Assembly (NCBI GenBank): GCA_033032175.1
Contig: CM065323.1
Coordinates: 15,748,001 to 15,812,000 of the forward strand
Reading direction: 5' to 3'
Length of the DNA stretch: 64,000 nucleotides
Source: Saturnia japonica
Taxonomy: Eukaryota; Arthropoda; Insecta; Lepidoptera; Saturniidae
Part shown: piece after piece, positions 22,369 to 33,207 of the stretch
How positions within the stretch are numbered: the stretch's first letter is position 1
How the letters are laid out: each line of letters opens with the position of its first letter
Made by a program: the position numbers and the translations under genes
Notes under the pieces: model-generated
What the model was told of the DNA's origin: nothing
What the model saw: the letters and a program-made list of their open reading frames with translations, nothing else
Databases searched by the model: none

Positions 22369-22510
22369 GGCTTCGTGGCGCAGTGGTAGTAAGCAATACT
22401 ATTGAATCGAGAGATCGCAGGTTCGATTCCTGCCCATGACTAACTTTTGTGTGTTGGGCATAATTTTCAGTTATGTGTCTAAATGTTAAATATCTCCATA
22501 ATACAAAAAT
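22369..22510 (+). mobile_element. tRNA-derived SINE family D, copy 1
   Basis: GGCTTCGTGGCGCAGTGG is box A, GCAGGTTCGATTCCTGC a perfect T-arm with box B. The 5' and 3' ends of the 72-nt head do not pair, so it is not a functional tRNA gene. The body TTTTGTGTGTTGGGCATAA and AATGTTAAATATC recurs at 42.99 and 54.5 kb. Confidence 0.8.
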
Positions 22511-22583
22511 ACCATAATAAAACTTTTGGTTAGTTTGGAATTAAATGGCCGTGTGTGACATTATGTTCCCATATTTATTTATA

Positions 22584-22930
22584 CTAGCAACTGCCCTAAG
22601 GTCGAAATTCGACCAGCGACTTTTTAATCATAGACTATTTTCTGTTTGACATTTGCAGTATGAACCTAAACAATGAATATTATATCACTTGCTGTCATTT
22701 TTCGTTCAGTGACAATGTCAATATTTTAGGGGTCTAAGTTCAATGGCACTGGTCAGGTTAGGATTCGCAGTATTAATTAATTCAATTTATTATATTAGTA
22801 ACACATATAATAGATAAATTTTAGCTTTCTACACTCCTTCTCCATATAAACTTTAACCATGCCAAATCTCACAGTCTTCCGTGTACGCAATACGCTTAAA
22901 ATGATACCGAAAGCATTTTCTTCACCTATT
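22584..22930 (-). mobile_element. Family B element, reverse copy
   Basis: Begins CTAGCAACTGCCC (complement of the family tail) and contains CTTGCTGTCATTTTTCG, TTCAATGGCACTGGTC and CACTCCTTCTCCATATAAAC. Its head is eroded around 22915. Confidence 0.8.
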
Positions 22931-23467
22931 AATAATATATAGTTAAAACACATTTATTTAAACAAATCGCACGCCATCTTTTGTACTTTGATGGTACTAT
23001 GTCAATTTTCAACTCAATCGGATGAACGATACACGAACGCATAGAACACAGATTTATTCAATTTCGTATGTTCGAAAATGTTGAGATAATATATTCGTAT
23101 GACACAATTTTTTTTAAGAATCGATTTAATCGTCTCTACTTATTTTAATCTCTATGTAACTATCAAATATCACTGAGTTACAGAACGGATAGCACACAGA
23201 AGATAGAAATGAATACCGTATTTGAAATAACTTATGATCATGTTACCGAGGCCAAGTCGTGGCGTTCTAAAGTAAAACGATTCCTAAACTTTGTTACCTA
23301 CTTCATTTATTTTATTTAGATTAGTAAAAACAAATTCGAGTTTCCATAAAGACTTTTTTCTAATTTTTTTGATTATTTTGACCAACAGACACTTCAATTT
23401 TATTAATTTTATAGATTAATTTGTGCCAAATTGACCTTTTGCGTAAATAAAACCAATTTTATTTGCA

Positions 23468-24023
23468 ACTAGCTATTCTCGCGGTTTCGCTCACGTGGAT
23501 TACAAAATGATATCGATCGGGCACACGCGCGAATCTTGCTCACCGCTCCTAAAGACAAAAATGCTTATTGTGTGTGTTCCTTGGAAGATAGAAATATACT
23601 CTCGTGACTTTTTTGTAGGTCTTTTAAAGGTCTACAATTGTGTAGTACTTTAATTTGATATGGGATATATATGTTTTACTAAGCGTAAGCCACTTAAGCG
23701 TCAGAATTGATTCACCATGACCAGTTTTTATTTAATATTTGCGCGGAAACGTAATTCTTTTTCTAAAATAAAAGTAGCCTAAGCTATATATTATGAGAAG
23801 TATTTCGTAATATTAGCTATCTGCCAGTGAAAGTTCTGTCAAAATCGGTCCAACCATTTCGAAGAATACCCGGGACCATTAGACAGATAGACCGACAAAA
23901 AATTAAAAAATGTTTTTTTTTTGTTATAGGTAGGTATCGTATATACTTTCATATATATGCATTTATTAATACGCTGTTATTTTGACATTACCAGCAGACA
24001 CTTCCATTTTATTAATTGTATAG
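23468..24023 (+). mobile_element. Family A element, full-length copy
   Basis: From CTAGCTATTCTCGCGGTTTC to TTATTAATTGTATAG with all internal landmarks (AAAAATGCTTATTGTG, TTTTTTGTAGGTC, GGTCCAACCATTTCG, GGTATCGTATATACTTTC). Confidence 0.8.
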
Positions 24024-24189
24024 AAAATGTAGGTAAACTTCAATATAAACTTTCTAGCGACCCGCCCCAGCTTCGCACGGATACAATTTACAAAGTGATG
24101 TATTTCATGTTTAAAAAAGCTTGTTTAGAATTTATCGCTTTAATATTGACAGTTCGTAACCTCATAACTGCCGCATTACCCTATTCGTC

Positions 24190-24300
24190 CCAAACGCGAC
24201 TGTTATGCTCGAGGTCCTAGGTTCGATTCCCAGGTCGAGCAAAGTGCTATTGGGGTTTTCTATGAAATTCTCAGTAGCAGCTTGGAGTTTGGCTTTCTAC
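24190..24300 (+). repeat. tRNA-like SINE fragment
   Basis: CGAGGTCCTAGGTTCGATTC with CCAGGTCGAGC is a box B with T-arm; GGGGTTTTCTATG and CAGTAGCAGCTTGGAGTTTG follow, the body of a common lepidopteran SINE. It directly precedes the LINE at 24305. Confidence 0.6.
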
Positions 24301-24304
24301 CCGA

Positions 24305-25293
24305 TTAATGGCAATACGCTCCCGTTTCACGGACCTCGGTGTGGACCGCCCCCTGGGGCCCACATACAAGTTGAGGGGGTTAGGGTCCGGGTTGGAGCCC
24401 AGATGAAATATCTGGGCCTCATCCTGGACGGACGTTGACGGTTCGAGTCCCACTTTGGGAGCGGCGGCGGCTCTTAGTCGGCTCCTCCCAAATTCGGGAG
24501 GGCTGGGCGCGAGCTGCCGTCGCTTATTTGCGGGAGTCGTGCGAAGCATGGCCGTCTACGGCTCACCGATCTGGGCGGATGCTCTCAGCGCCACTAATAG
24601 ACGTGTGCTGCGTGCAGCGCAGCGCTTGGTGGCATTGAGGGTCATCCGCGGGTACAGATCGGTGTCCGCGGGGGCGGCCTTTGTGCTCGCCGGCTCATAT
24701 AGGGACACGGTGGCGAGGAGGGAAAGAAGGGAGCCACCAGCTCCCACAGAGGTGGCCAATATTAGGAATGCCCTAAAGGAGGATGCGATAAAGAGATGGG
24801 GGAAGGACCTGGCGGACGCGCGATATGGTAAATATACCATAGACGCCGTCCGCCCGGTTCTAAAAGAATGGTGTAGGAGGGAGCGTGGCTCCCTCACGTT
24901 CCGACTGGTGCAGATGCTGTCCGGACATGGTTGTTTCGGATGGTATCTGCACCGGATCGAAAGTAGGGAGCCGACCACTGCGTGTCAGGAGTGCGGTGCT
25001 GACAGTGATACTGCACAGCACACTCTTTCCATTGCACCGGTTTGGCGGCTGTGGGAGACAGTTAGGGTTGTACCGGATTGTCTCCCGTTTCGGTGACCCG
25101 GCAGTAGTAGCTGGGCCTGACGTCGGGGCGACGTGGTTGAATGCAACCGCGAGCCCACGTCGCCCCTCTATGGCGGCTGAGGTACACCGTGGAGTTTTAG
25201 TGAGTAAGAGTCTCACATAACCACTCGCCCCCCCCCCCCCCCCCCCCCGGCGAGTGTGTACCCATGACGGGTTTCTCCACGCTAAAAAAAAAA
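24305..25293 (+). pseudogene. R1-clade LINE ORF2 C-terminal part, frameshifted
   Basis: First frame: PPPGAHIQVEGVRVRV and AQMKYLGLILDGR, the post-RT region with the YLG(L/V)xLD motif. A frameshift near 24440 follows, then 24455-25096 codes a 213-codon frame with LSRLLPNSGGLGAS, VYGSPIWAD and GCFGWYLHRI. Its zinc-finger-like CQECGADSDTAQHTL has the C..C...H pattern of the R1 C-terminal finger, with the final C missing (SIAPVW in place of a ...CP.W pattern). A GC-rich 3' UTR with 21 C (25228-25248) and an A-tail from 25284 close the element. The 5' end is truncated. GC content contrasts sharply with the surroundings. Confidence 0.85.
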
Positions 25294-25329
25294 AGTCATT
25301 CTTAGGAAACAAACATATGCCATCACGGA

Positions 25330-27140
25330 GTCTTATCTGGGCTTGTTGAAAAACTACAATTCTTTAGAACATTATTTTGATGTATCTCATAAGGTCAGGC
25401 CAGCGTAAGCTATGTAAGCGCCCGAAAAAAAATTTTTGACGTCTTGATTACGAATAATAGAATTTTCTGTACTATACAAAAACTTAATTGGATTGAATTG
25501 TATAAATAAATCTTCCGTAAAAACTCTCGAAATGCTAGTGAAAACCGCATTAAAATCAGTTGCCAAGTTTAAAAGATCTAAGCGTACATAGGGGCAGCGC
25601 AGCGAGAAGCGACTTCATTTTATAATATGTATAGATAATTTTTTGATTACGTTATGATTTAAATTTGTATGCAATATTACTTAGCTTGCATAGATACTTT
25701 TCATTTTTATTACATTGAGATAATAGATTTACTATTTAATATACTAGATTTACCTCAGAAAGTCCGAGTTTGTTAATAATTAGACTATTTATGTATTTCA
25801 TTTGTTTTGCTGAATAATGGATCGACATTGTCAAAGGTTCCAAATTATATCCATAACAAGATGTTTAAATGAATTAAAAAAAAAAAAAAAGATGACTAGT
25901 TATTTGTTTAAAACCAATTTTTAAAATTTCCGGGGATAAACAATTTATTGTCCGGCATTAAAAATTTAGGTGATTTCAGCTCTACCCATAAAATAACCTA
26001 GTTTGATTGTAAATCTTTGACAGCTGAATAACTTTCCGTACGCCATCTTTTTTTTAATCTGTACTACCAATTTCTTTGAACAACAATTCTATTACGTCAA
26101 TATCATTATAGTTTAATGATCAAACCGCACTAATTAAAAACATTTTTGTTATGAAATTGATTACGTTAATTTTATCACAAGTTCATTCGGCTGTTTGACA
26201 CGTGTTCAAATTATCTAACCATTTTTTTTTAACATAAAACATCAACTATGAGATAACGCTACAAAGTTCATTTGTAGATATAAACAGTGTCGCCTCTGCG
26301 ACGTTATATTTGATCCACGTGGTCCACTCGTGTTTGGCCGCAATTGAAATTTAACACGTGAGATTTTTTTATTATATAATACTAAACTATCAAAAAACAA
26401 TTATGAGGGGCATTTTACGACGGTCTGACGGTTCGGCGGTAGTGAGACAAGCGAGGTGTTGATAATTCCTTATCACAGTTATCATTACGTTATAGTTACA
26501 TTGTTTCTCTAGCGAAGGTCAAGCTTATTTTCAGATTTGACAACAACAGGGGTGTAGCATTCGGCATTACATATCCCTACGCCGCGGCGCGCCGCCTTTG
26601 TTACCAATCTGATGTCCCGAACGTGAGAGAGTGAGCGCCGAGTAATGCTGAATAGAACTTACAAGAAACCCTACATTTGTACCGCTAAATGACAAAAGAG
26701 GAAAGATTTGATTTTCTGTTTGCTTTTTTGTTTGTCATGGATAAACTCAAAAACTACAGGACCGATTTTAAAAATTCTTTCGCCGATATAAAGCTACAGT
26801 ATCAGCGAGTAACATAGGTTATATTATAATTTGAAAAAATAATTTATTCCTCATAAAAATGTCGATTGTTTTATACAAAGTATAAAAAAATTGTCTACAC
26901 GGGTGCGTTGGCGATGTTTGTCGTATAAAATTAACACGGGTGAAACCGTGATGCGCAGCTAGGGACAAATAAAGTTAGAGTACCTCAACGGTTTGCAATG
27001 TACCTACGCAAATCTACATGCCATTTGTATTACTTTAAATATACTATCTAGCTTCTAAACTCCTCGCGACATGTATTACTTCAAATCTACTGCAAAGGTT
27101 CAGAACGTCTCGCCTCACTAGAAGTACAAAAAAAATGATG
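25330..27140. other. Intergenic, no gene recognised
   Basis: Mostly AT-rich. 26545-26660 has a GC-rich patch (CTACGCCGCGGCGCGCCGCC) framed by AGCATTCGGCATTAC and GAGTAATGCTGAATAG, which are inverted relative to each other: a possible small MITE. 26680-26960 looks like a decayed element ending AACACGGGTGAAACCGTG. Confidence 0.4.
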
Positions 27141-28045
27141 TTTGCAATACACACTAATTTAAAGTTTATGAAAATGTACCATAATATTTTTTTTTATCGT
27201 GGGGAAATCCTGCATTGAATCCTCCTCCCGAGCTGGGCCGCTCAAGGGAGGGGTATGTCGGACTCTTACCGACTAAAACCCCACGGTGTCCTTCTCGCAC
27301 CTGTTGGCCGGGGAGCGAGAACTGCTTGCGCATGCCATCTGCTCGACCCGGCAGGTGTGATCCACCCCGGGGCCCCGTCAAGGTCGAAGGCAATCGGCAC
27401 CTCCAACGAGCCTCGGAGGGCGCATGAACACCAGTATACGCCTCCTCCATCTCGGTCCTGTATTTACGCGGTGACAGACATGCCCAAGTCCACCACCTGC
27501 AGACCCATTTAAGGCGGCCGGAGATCATCACGCGGCCTCCGGCGCCTGGCTCGTTGACCGCGAGAGGGGAGCAAGGTGTTACACTCCCTCTCCCTCTCCG
27601 CCTCCTCTTTCGCAAGCATAACTTGCTCGCAAAACAAGGAGACGGAGTTCCACCCGCTCTCGCTCTCGACCATGGACAGGACCACGGCCGGAAGCGAGAG
27701 ATCGGTGCCGATTGTCGCAAAAACATCGCGACGCGGTGAGTCCCATGCGGGACAGACGACTAATGTGTGTCGCGCGGTATCCTCGGCGCAGCCACAATGA
27801 TGGCACTCAGGATCGATCTCCCGGCCTATGCGGTACTCAAAATCATTATTTAACCTAACCTAACACAATATCAATCAGTAACAGAATGTCATAAGTGTTC
27901 TTTTAAAAGTTTTTATTTCGTGCCTTTTTGATGAGGTAATGAAATTCTTTATTGCGTGGCAACAACAAACTTTCGCTTTTTCGTTTCATTTCATCGACTT
28001 TCAAATCACAACGATGCTAATGAAGTTTTCACTTCAAAAATATGC
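27140..28045 (+). repeat. Family J element split by an R1-clade LINE
   Basis: Left part ACACACTAATTTAAAGTTTA with TGAAAATG (to about 27176). Right part from about 27856: CCTAACACAATATCAATCAG, AATGTCATAAGTGTTC, TTTCGTGCCTTTTTGATGAG, and TTTCAAATCACAACGATG with AAGTTTTCACTTC. About 70 bp present between these blocks in the 8.4-kb copy are missing here. Confidence 0.7.
27186..27855 (-). pseudogene. R1-clade LINE C-terminus and 3' UTR, 5'-truncated
   Basis: The reverse strand reads FEYRIGREIDPECHHCGCAE then DTARHTLVVCPAWDSPRR, an intact C..C...H....C finger of the R1 clade, then DVFATIGTDLSLPAVVLSM, and ends RRPRDDLRPP stop at about 27509. A 3' UTR with GACACCGTGGGGTTTTAGTC follows, down to a short A tail (27187-27195). 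Only the last about 110 codons remain, but they are undamaged. Longer frames on this stretch are shadows. Confidence 0.85.
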
Positions 28046-28249
28046 TGTTTTTACAATTTCAATTCAGAATACATAGTGTCCTTGCTGTTGCTCTCCGTTT
28101 CCCCGCCTCCGCACACGTTAATAGTATGGGTATTTTTCGAGATAACCATGACCAGCAAAACGCGAACTTTGTGCTGGGTCCTTAAAAGAAACCTCTTCGC
28201 GAGTCGTGTTTAACCTCTGGTGAAACGTTTATACACAGCACACTATGCT

Positions 28250-28480
28250 TTTCCTAAAAACATACACGGCGAACTGTGGGTGTATATCAATACACCTTTG
28301 TTTAACCCTTCGGGATACAGGTGTAATGGTATATTAAGTTTTATGATAAATTTCCAAGAGGTATTATATTTACTATGTATACACTACAAGACCCAAGGGG
28401 TCTCCAAACTTTTTAGCTTAAAGATCAGACTAATTGCTAAGCCAAGATCTCGCTGGCTCATCAGAATAACAAACCATTAA
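28250..28480. repeat. Two short repeat fragments
   Basis: CATACACGGCGAACTGTGGG (28261) and AACCCTTCGGGATA (28304) are the inverted counterpart of 52690-52790. CAAGGGGTCTCCAAAC (28394) and GCCAAGATCTCGCTGGC resemble one end of a non-autonomous hAT element. Confidence 0.5.
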
Positions 28481-28936
28481 TACAATTTTCAAAATTGAAG
28501 TCTGGTAAATATATTGAGTAGGTATGGAATTTCGCGCATATTTCCATTTCGGGACTAACCGAAGAGTAAGGTATGTGTGTATGCTCCAGTAGTTTTCAAT
28601 CAGCCAGTAAGGTCGGGCCTATTATCTTAGGCCGGATTTGTCGTGCTTGTAGGCCTTAATTTGTAGCCCCTAGACTACATTTTTATTTTTTTATAGGTTA
28701 ACCAGTTGCTCACAATCTTAGTAATGACGTCAATCTAAGAGTGGTAGCTAACCTGACGGACATTGGAAAACGTTATACGATTTTCTCACTATGTCTTCCG
28801 ATGTTTTCTTCTTTTATTTGATGGCCAAACGTCGTACTTAAATATTATATAGCATAAGTCACATCCAAAATTATGAGGAATCTAACTATGCTAAGTAATT
28901 GAGTGCGAAAGAAATAGACATACATACATACATACA

Positions 28937-29390
28937 GTAGCTGTGCCCGCCGCTCCGCTCGCGTGGAATACGAAATGTCATCAGTCTAGCGCACGTGCGA
29001 ATCGTGTTGCTCCCGCTTACACCCTCGGCGACCGCCTGTCGCTTATTTTAATGACAAAAATACTCGTTGTGGGTGTTCTTCAGAAGATAGATAAACATTT
29101 AAAACTTTTTTGCAGGTGTTTTAAAAGTTTACAAATATGTAGAACATTAATTTTATATATCTTTCATAGTTTACTTTGCGGAAGCTTTTTAAGCGACACA
29201 ATCGCGTCTTTTTTTCGCTTTTATTGACCTTTATCGTCACTACTTATTTCATAAGTTAGGTACTTTAAAATATATCATATATCCTGACTAGATCATAGCT
29301 ATGAATTAAAACCAAAACATGTAAATCGAATAAGTGGTTTTTGCTTGGAAAAAACATAAACGGACAAACAGACAGAGAGACATTGTTTTA
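28937..29390 (+). mobile_element. Family A element, diverged copy
   Basis: GTAGCTGTGCCCGCCGCTCC, GCGAATCGTGTTGCTCCCGC, CAAAAATACTCGTTGTGGG, and a degenerate tail ending with the CGGACAAACAGACAGAG block. It lacks the canonical TTAATTGTATAG end. Confidence 0.7.
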
Positions 29391-29405
29391 TAATCTATAT
29401 ATGAA

Positions 29406-29735
29406 CACGTGAAGCAAAAGCAAATTGCGTGCACGGAATTCTGTGAAATTTGGCATGTTTAAAGTTTATATGGAGAAGGAGTGCAAAAAGCTAAAATTTA
29501 TCTGTAATATCTGTTACTAATATATTAAATTAAATAAATTAATACTGCGAATCCTAACCCGACCAGTGCCATTGAACTTAGACCCCCAAAATATTGACAT
29601 TGTCACTCAACGAAAAGTGACAGCAAGTGATGTAGATAACACTCATTGTTTAGGTTCATACTGCATTATGTCAAACAGAAAATAGTGTATGATCAAAAAA
29701 TCGCTGGTCGTATTTCGACATTAGGGCGACCGCTA
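29406..29735 (+). mobile_element. Family B element
   Basis: From ACGTGAAGCAAAAGC to GGGCGACCGCTAG; includes GACCAGTGCCATTGAACTTA, CGAAAAGTGACAGCAAG and CAAACAGAAAATAG. Confidence 0.8.
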
Positions 29736-29739
29736 GTAT

Positions 29740-31490
29740 GTATAGATACATCCCTACATTCCCGGCTGCATGCAGCCAGGTAATAAATGAATATTTCGTT
29801 TAACGTTCTTATTTTTAAACACATTGCGAATCCATTAGTCTTTTACACGACTCCCAAGTTGTGATACAATGACTTCTGAATAACTTCCATTTTCTATAAT
29901 ATAAAACAAAACAAAGTATTCATTATCATATTTATATCTAAGTATATCTTTTAATGATTATTAAGTTCAAGTTTTTAACTGAAAATACCAGTATGTTAAA
30001 ATTGTAAAAACTTTAACTGGTTATGGAGTGGATTTTTTTAATTATAACATGTTAAAATGTTTTATAATATAACATAGGAAGAAACTTTATACAGAGTGTG
30101 TACGATAATAAAAGTTAATTATTTCCTTAATATAAAAGAATAAATAAAAAATAAGTACTTTACACACAACGAAAATTCATAAATTAACTTGAGAAGAAAT
30201 AAACCAGATATTGTGTGTAAAAATTGTATATTTTGTCCTGCTTCGTTAAATTGCCAATAGTAATAATAATAATTTTGATTAGTGACCATAGTAATTGCAA
30301 ACAATTTAAATTAAAATACAGTTTAATATGGGTTTTAGTAGACATTACTTGAGCATTTAAACTGGCATGCAATATTATTTAAAAGTCTCAAAATACATCG
30401 AGAGATAAATTTATATTATTTCGTTACAAAAATAAATATTTTGTTGGATAAATTCGATTAATTATAGAGATAAAGTTTATATCATAATGCTACATTATTT
30501 GTTACAAAACTGCGAGCATAGATCCAAATTGGTACCATTAAGCCATATTTTAAAATATTTATTATTTATATCAACAGTATAGTAAGTTACAAAAACATGA
30601 ATATTTAAATCAACGAATAATTAAAAATACAATGAAATCATATTATATAAACTCGATAGAGATTGGATCTCACTGGAATAAAATGTATTTAAAAAAATTT
30701 CATGGCAGTGGTATTTACTGGTTGTGGTCATGACGTGTATTACCGATGGTAGGTACATACTTTCATTATATAAACGCCATCAAAGAGTACATAGTCATGT
30801 AGGACCGATATTCGACAGTACGAATTTCAGCTGACAGTAAAAACATGAGGATACTTGGACGTTCTCAAAGTACCTTTATAGAAAAACATGACGCTTAATC
30901 CAAGGTTTGAATAATAATATAAATTTATAGCCATATTAGTGACACAGTTAAAATGGTAACGTATTTATTATTAAATAATGTTAAAATCACTATAGAGTAG
31001 CAATCCACACGCATCATTAAATAAATGCCTACATTTTATTTTCGTGTAATACATATGACTTTATTTGTTTACATGGCGCTCGCTGTAAACCTCCGGCATG
31101 AATTTTTCCAACAATTCGACAATCATTGTCATATTTCAGCCAATTTACAAATAATCTTAATGAATTACACAACTTCCTCACGAATTATTCCGTGCATTGA
31201 TGATAACCGTATAAAAAACCCTTCGGTAATTTTTGAGTTTATCGCGTTCAGACAGACAAACGCGGTGGAGGAGCCCTGTTTTATAATATAGTAAGGTATG
31301 TTCAATAATATACTCTGTAGATTTTATAATACTTATGTTTCCAGACTGAGGAATTGCGTCAAAAAACGCTTTTAGAGTCCTGGATAAACGTAACAGACAT
31401 CAGTATTATTTTGCAAGAACCTATGTCTTATGCGGGCCGCATAAATGTATTTTGTCTAGTTGACTCCTAAATTAAAATAACATTTAAAAC
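29740..31490. other. Intergenic, no gene recognised
   Basis: A 14-bp perfect palindrome GGCTGCATGCAGCC sits at 29764-29777. 31150-31290 ends with GAGTTTATCGCGTTCAGAC and CGGTGGAGGAGCCC, the tail of a common non-autonomous element, so the 88-codon frame over it is not a host gene. The rest is very AT-rich. Confidence 0.4.
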
Positions 31491-31494
31491 TTAC

Positions 31495-31544
31495 TCTAAT
31501 AAATTGACTTCTCCCATGAGGCTGGCATGATGATCAGGGATGTT
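31495..31544 (-). pseudogene. Possible relic exon of a third acid phosphatase
   Basis: On the reverse strand, GGTTGCAG acceptor, 50 nt, then GTAAGT donor. The 50 nt read NIPDHHASLMGEVNLL, which resembles the segment after the HD motif of the family (HDFNIGSLMEVANV in the plus-strand gene). The HD histidine position is not preserved and the exon is far shorter than the 212-215 nt of its relatives. The match is short; chance is possible. Confidence 0.3.
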
Positions 31545-31934
31545 CTGCAACCTCGTTGATTTTTTTAAAATATATACTTTTATTTTATCTGTGTTTAAAC
31601 TAAGATACCTGTATTATTACTTAATTTAAGAACAGCTTTGTACACTTTCTAGACCTGTAATAATTACCTAACATATGAAAATATCAAATAAACCTTTTGT
31701 TGCTATATTGTATTATTCAGTGTTCCGTCAATAATTTATTTTTTATAACTTTTATATCAAATAAATAATTGTATGTCCACACTTATCGTTCCCATCCTGT
31801 ATACCAATATACAGAATATATTTGACGCTAATTACATATACAAGTTTAGTGCCTACTCTGCCTTAGTGTGGACTCATAGTGATATTAGAATTTAGTTTGT
31901 ATTCTGTGGAAATAATTTTAAAGTGCAAATAATA

Positions 31935-32012
31935 ATGGGATTATCTGCTGACCTCTTAGAAACGATAGCGCAAACATTATTTGGCAATGGTCATGATCGT
32001 TCCGCGATAGCG
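31935..32012 (+). CDS. Candidate short start exon, unidentified
   Basis: ATG opens MGLSADLLETIAQTLFGNGH then DRSAIA to a donor GCG|GTAAGAG at 32012/32013, phase 0, with coding-like composition in an AT-rich area. No family is recognised. If spliced to the acceptor at 37773/37774 it would stay in frame with the phosphatase start (one chance in three). It could be an alternative start, part of another gene, or chance. Confidence 0.25.
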
Positions 32013-32197
32013 GTAAGAGATTAAAGAATATTTTAAACTTAATTTAATTTAGTCTAAATGGATTTCTTGTTTAGTTTGATAGTAATAATTTTAGTTTCTC
32101 ATGTAAAAGTTATATCGGTCCATTGTCCAGACCGAGTATCTGTAATTACAAGCGTTTTTCTAAATTCGCATAAAGAATATATATTTAATTAATATAA

Positions 32198-32423
32198 GAC
32201 AATTTTTAACAAAAAAGAAAACCAATTTCAAATATTTTGAAGAGATTCCTTCTGTATCTTTGAAACTGAAGGTCCAAAGCCAAAGAAATTAAAATTGAAC
32301 CGCCCTTGAGGTATCCAACAAAAAAATCATCATCTAAATCAGTTATTAATTAAAGAAGTTATGACTGAACATACACAAAAAAATATACATTCGAACTGAG
32401 TAACCTACGTGTTTTTGTGAAGT
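32198..32423 (+). repeat. Dispersed repeat family C
   Basis: AAGACAATTTTTAACAAAAA, AGAGATTCCTTCTGTATCTT, GAAACTGAAGGTCC, AAGAAGTTATGACTG and GTGAAGTCGATTA in family order. Confidence 0.75.
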
Positions 32424-32801
32424 CGATTAAATAAAAATAGCATATCTAAATTAGACAGAGATAATATAACTTGTATCAGTGAAATAATTTTTAGAATAGA
32501 TTCAGTAGTTTCAGAGATGACCTCCAACAATATACCCTAAATCTAAATATTAAACTCTTTTTACCTATTAAAGTAAGTATAGATTATTAAATAAGGCAAT
32601 CGCAATATTTACCATCATGAAACAAAAAGAGGCGATTCGTGTTGATTTATCTCTAATCGATTAGTACTTAATTTTAATAAAAATACTTTGTCTCGGAAGT
32701 TTGTAGCATTGTCGGCTATCTTGTTATCCTTTTGTCAATACCTTGATCTATAACCCGGTTTAAACTGGATGTTGCTGTAAGGTACATACACTATGTATAA
32801 A

Positions 32802-33207
32802 CAATATGCATTAAAAACCCCGTCGAATCCGAATAGGGTGCATGAGTACGCCAATGACATTACCAAACAATATCAAAATTTGATTTATTATTTAAATTAA
32901 AAAGTTTATTGTAATTTAAAATTAACATATTAAAGTTTTTGTTTCCTTAAGATTTAGCAAATTTTTAAAACGTGATAACACCGTTGCCTTACCGGCGCGG
33001 CGCAGCGGTACGTTTGATCATATGCCGGTGCCCTGCGCCGCACCGCCTGTATTTTCATGTAAGTTTCCTCATTTAACTTTTTTTTTACATTTTATTAGGG
33101 GTAATTTTTTTTTCACTTATGATCTGAGATAGATACCATAAACAGAATATTATATCGATACCTAATAACACCTTCACGGATCCGACGGAGTTTTTAATAC
33201 ACATTGT
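32802..33207 (+). mobile_element. 406-bp MITE family I, copy 2
   Basis: Left end CAATATGCATTAAAAACCCC with GTCGAATCCG, right end the complement of CAATGTGTATTAAAAACTCC with GTCGGATCCG. A central GC hairpin (GGCGCGGCGCAG ... CTGCGCCGCACC) spans about 32995-33046. Its right half from 33051 is included in the 1.14-kb duplication that recurs at 36101. Confidence 0.85.

Noticed and set aside
22369..22440. tRNA gene
   Set aside because: Box A and a perfect T-arm are present, but the acceptor ends do not pair and the same head-plus-body recurs at 42.99 and 54.5 kb: it is a SINE.
24860..25312. 150-codon minus-strand frame with poly-glycine
   Set aside because: Antisense of the R1-clade LINE; the glycine run is the poly(C) tract read backwards.
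27166..27726. 186-codon minus-strand frame
   Set aside because: Out of frame with the real LINE C-terminus on the same strand (CHHC...DTARHTL), and it runs on through the 3' UTR.
27851..27865. Telomere or interstitial telomeric array
   Set aside because: Only about two CCTAA units; too short to call, kept only as context for the adjacent LINE.
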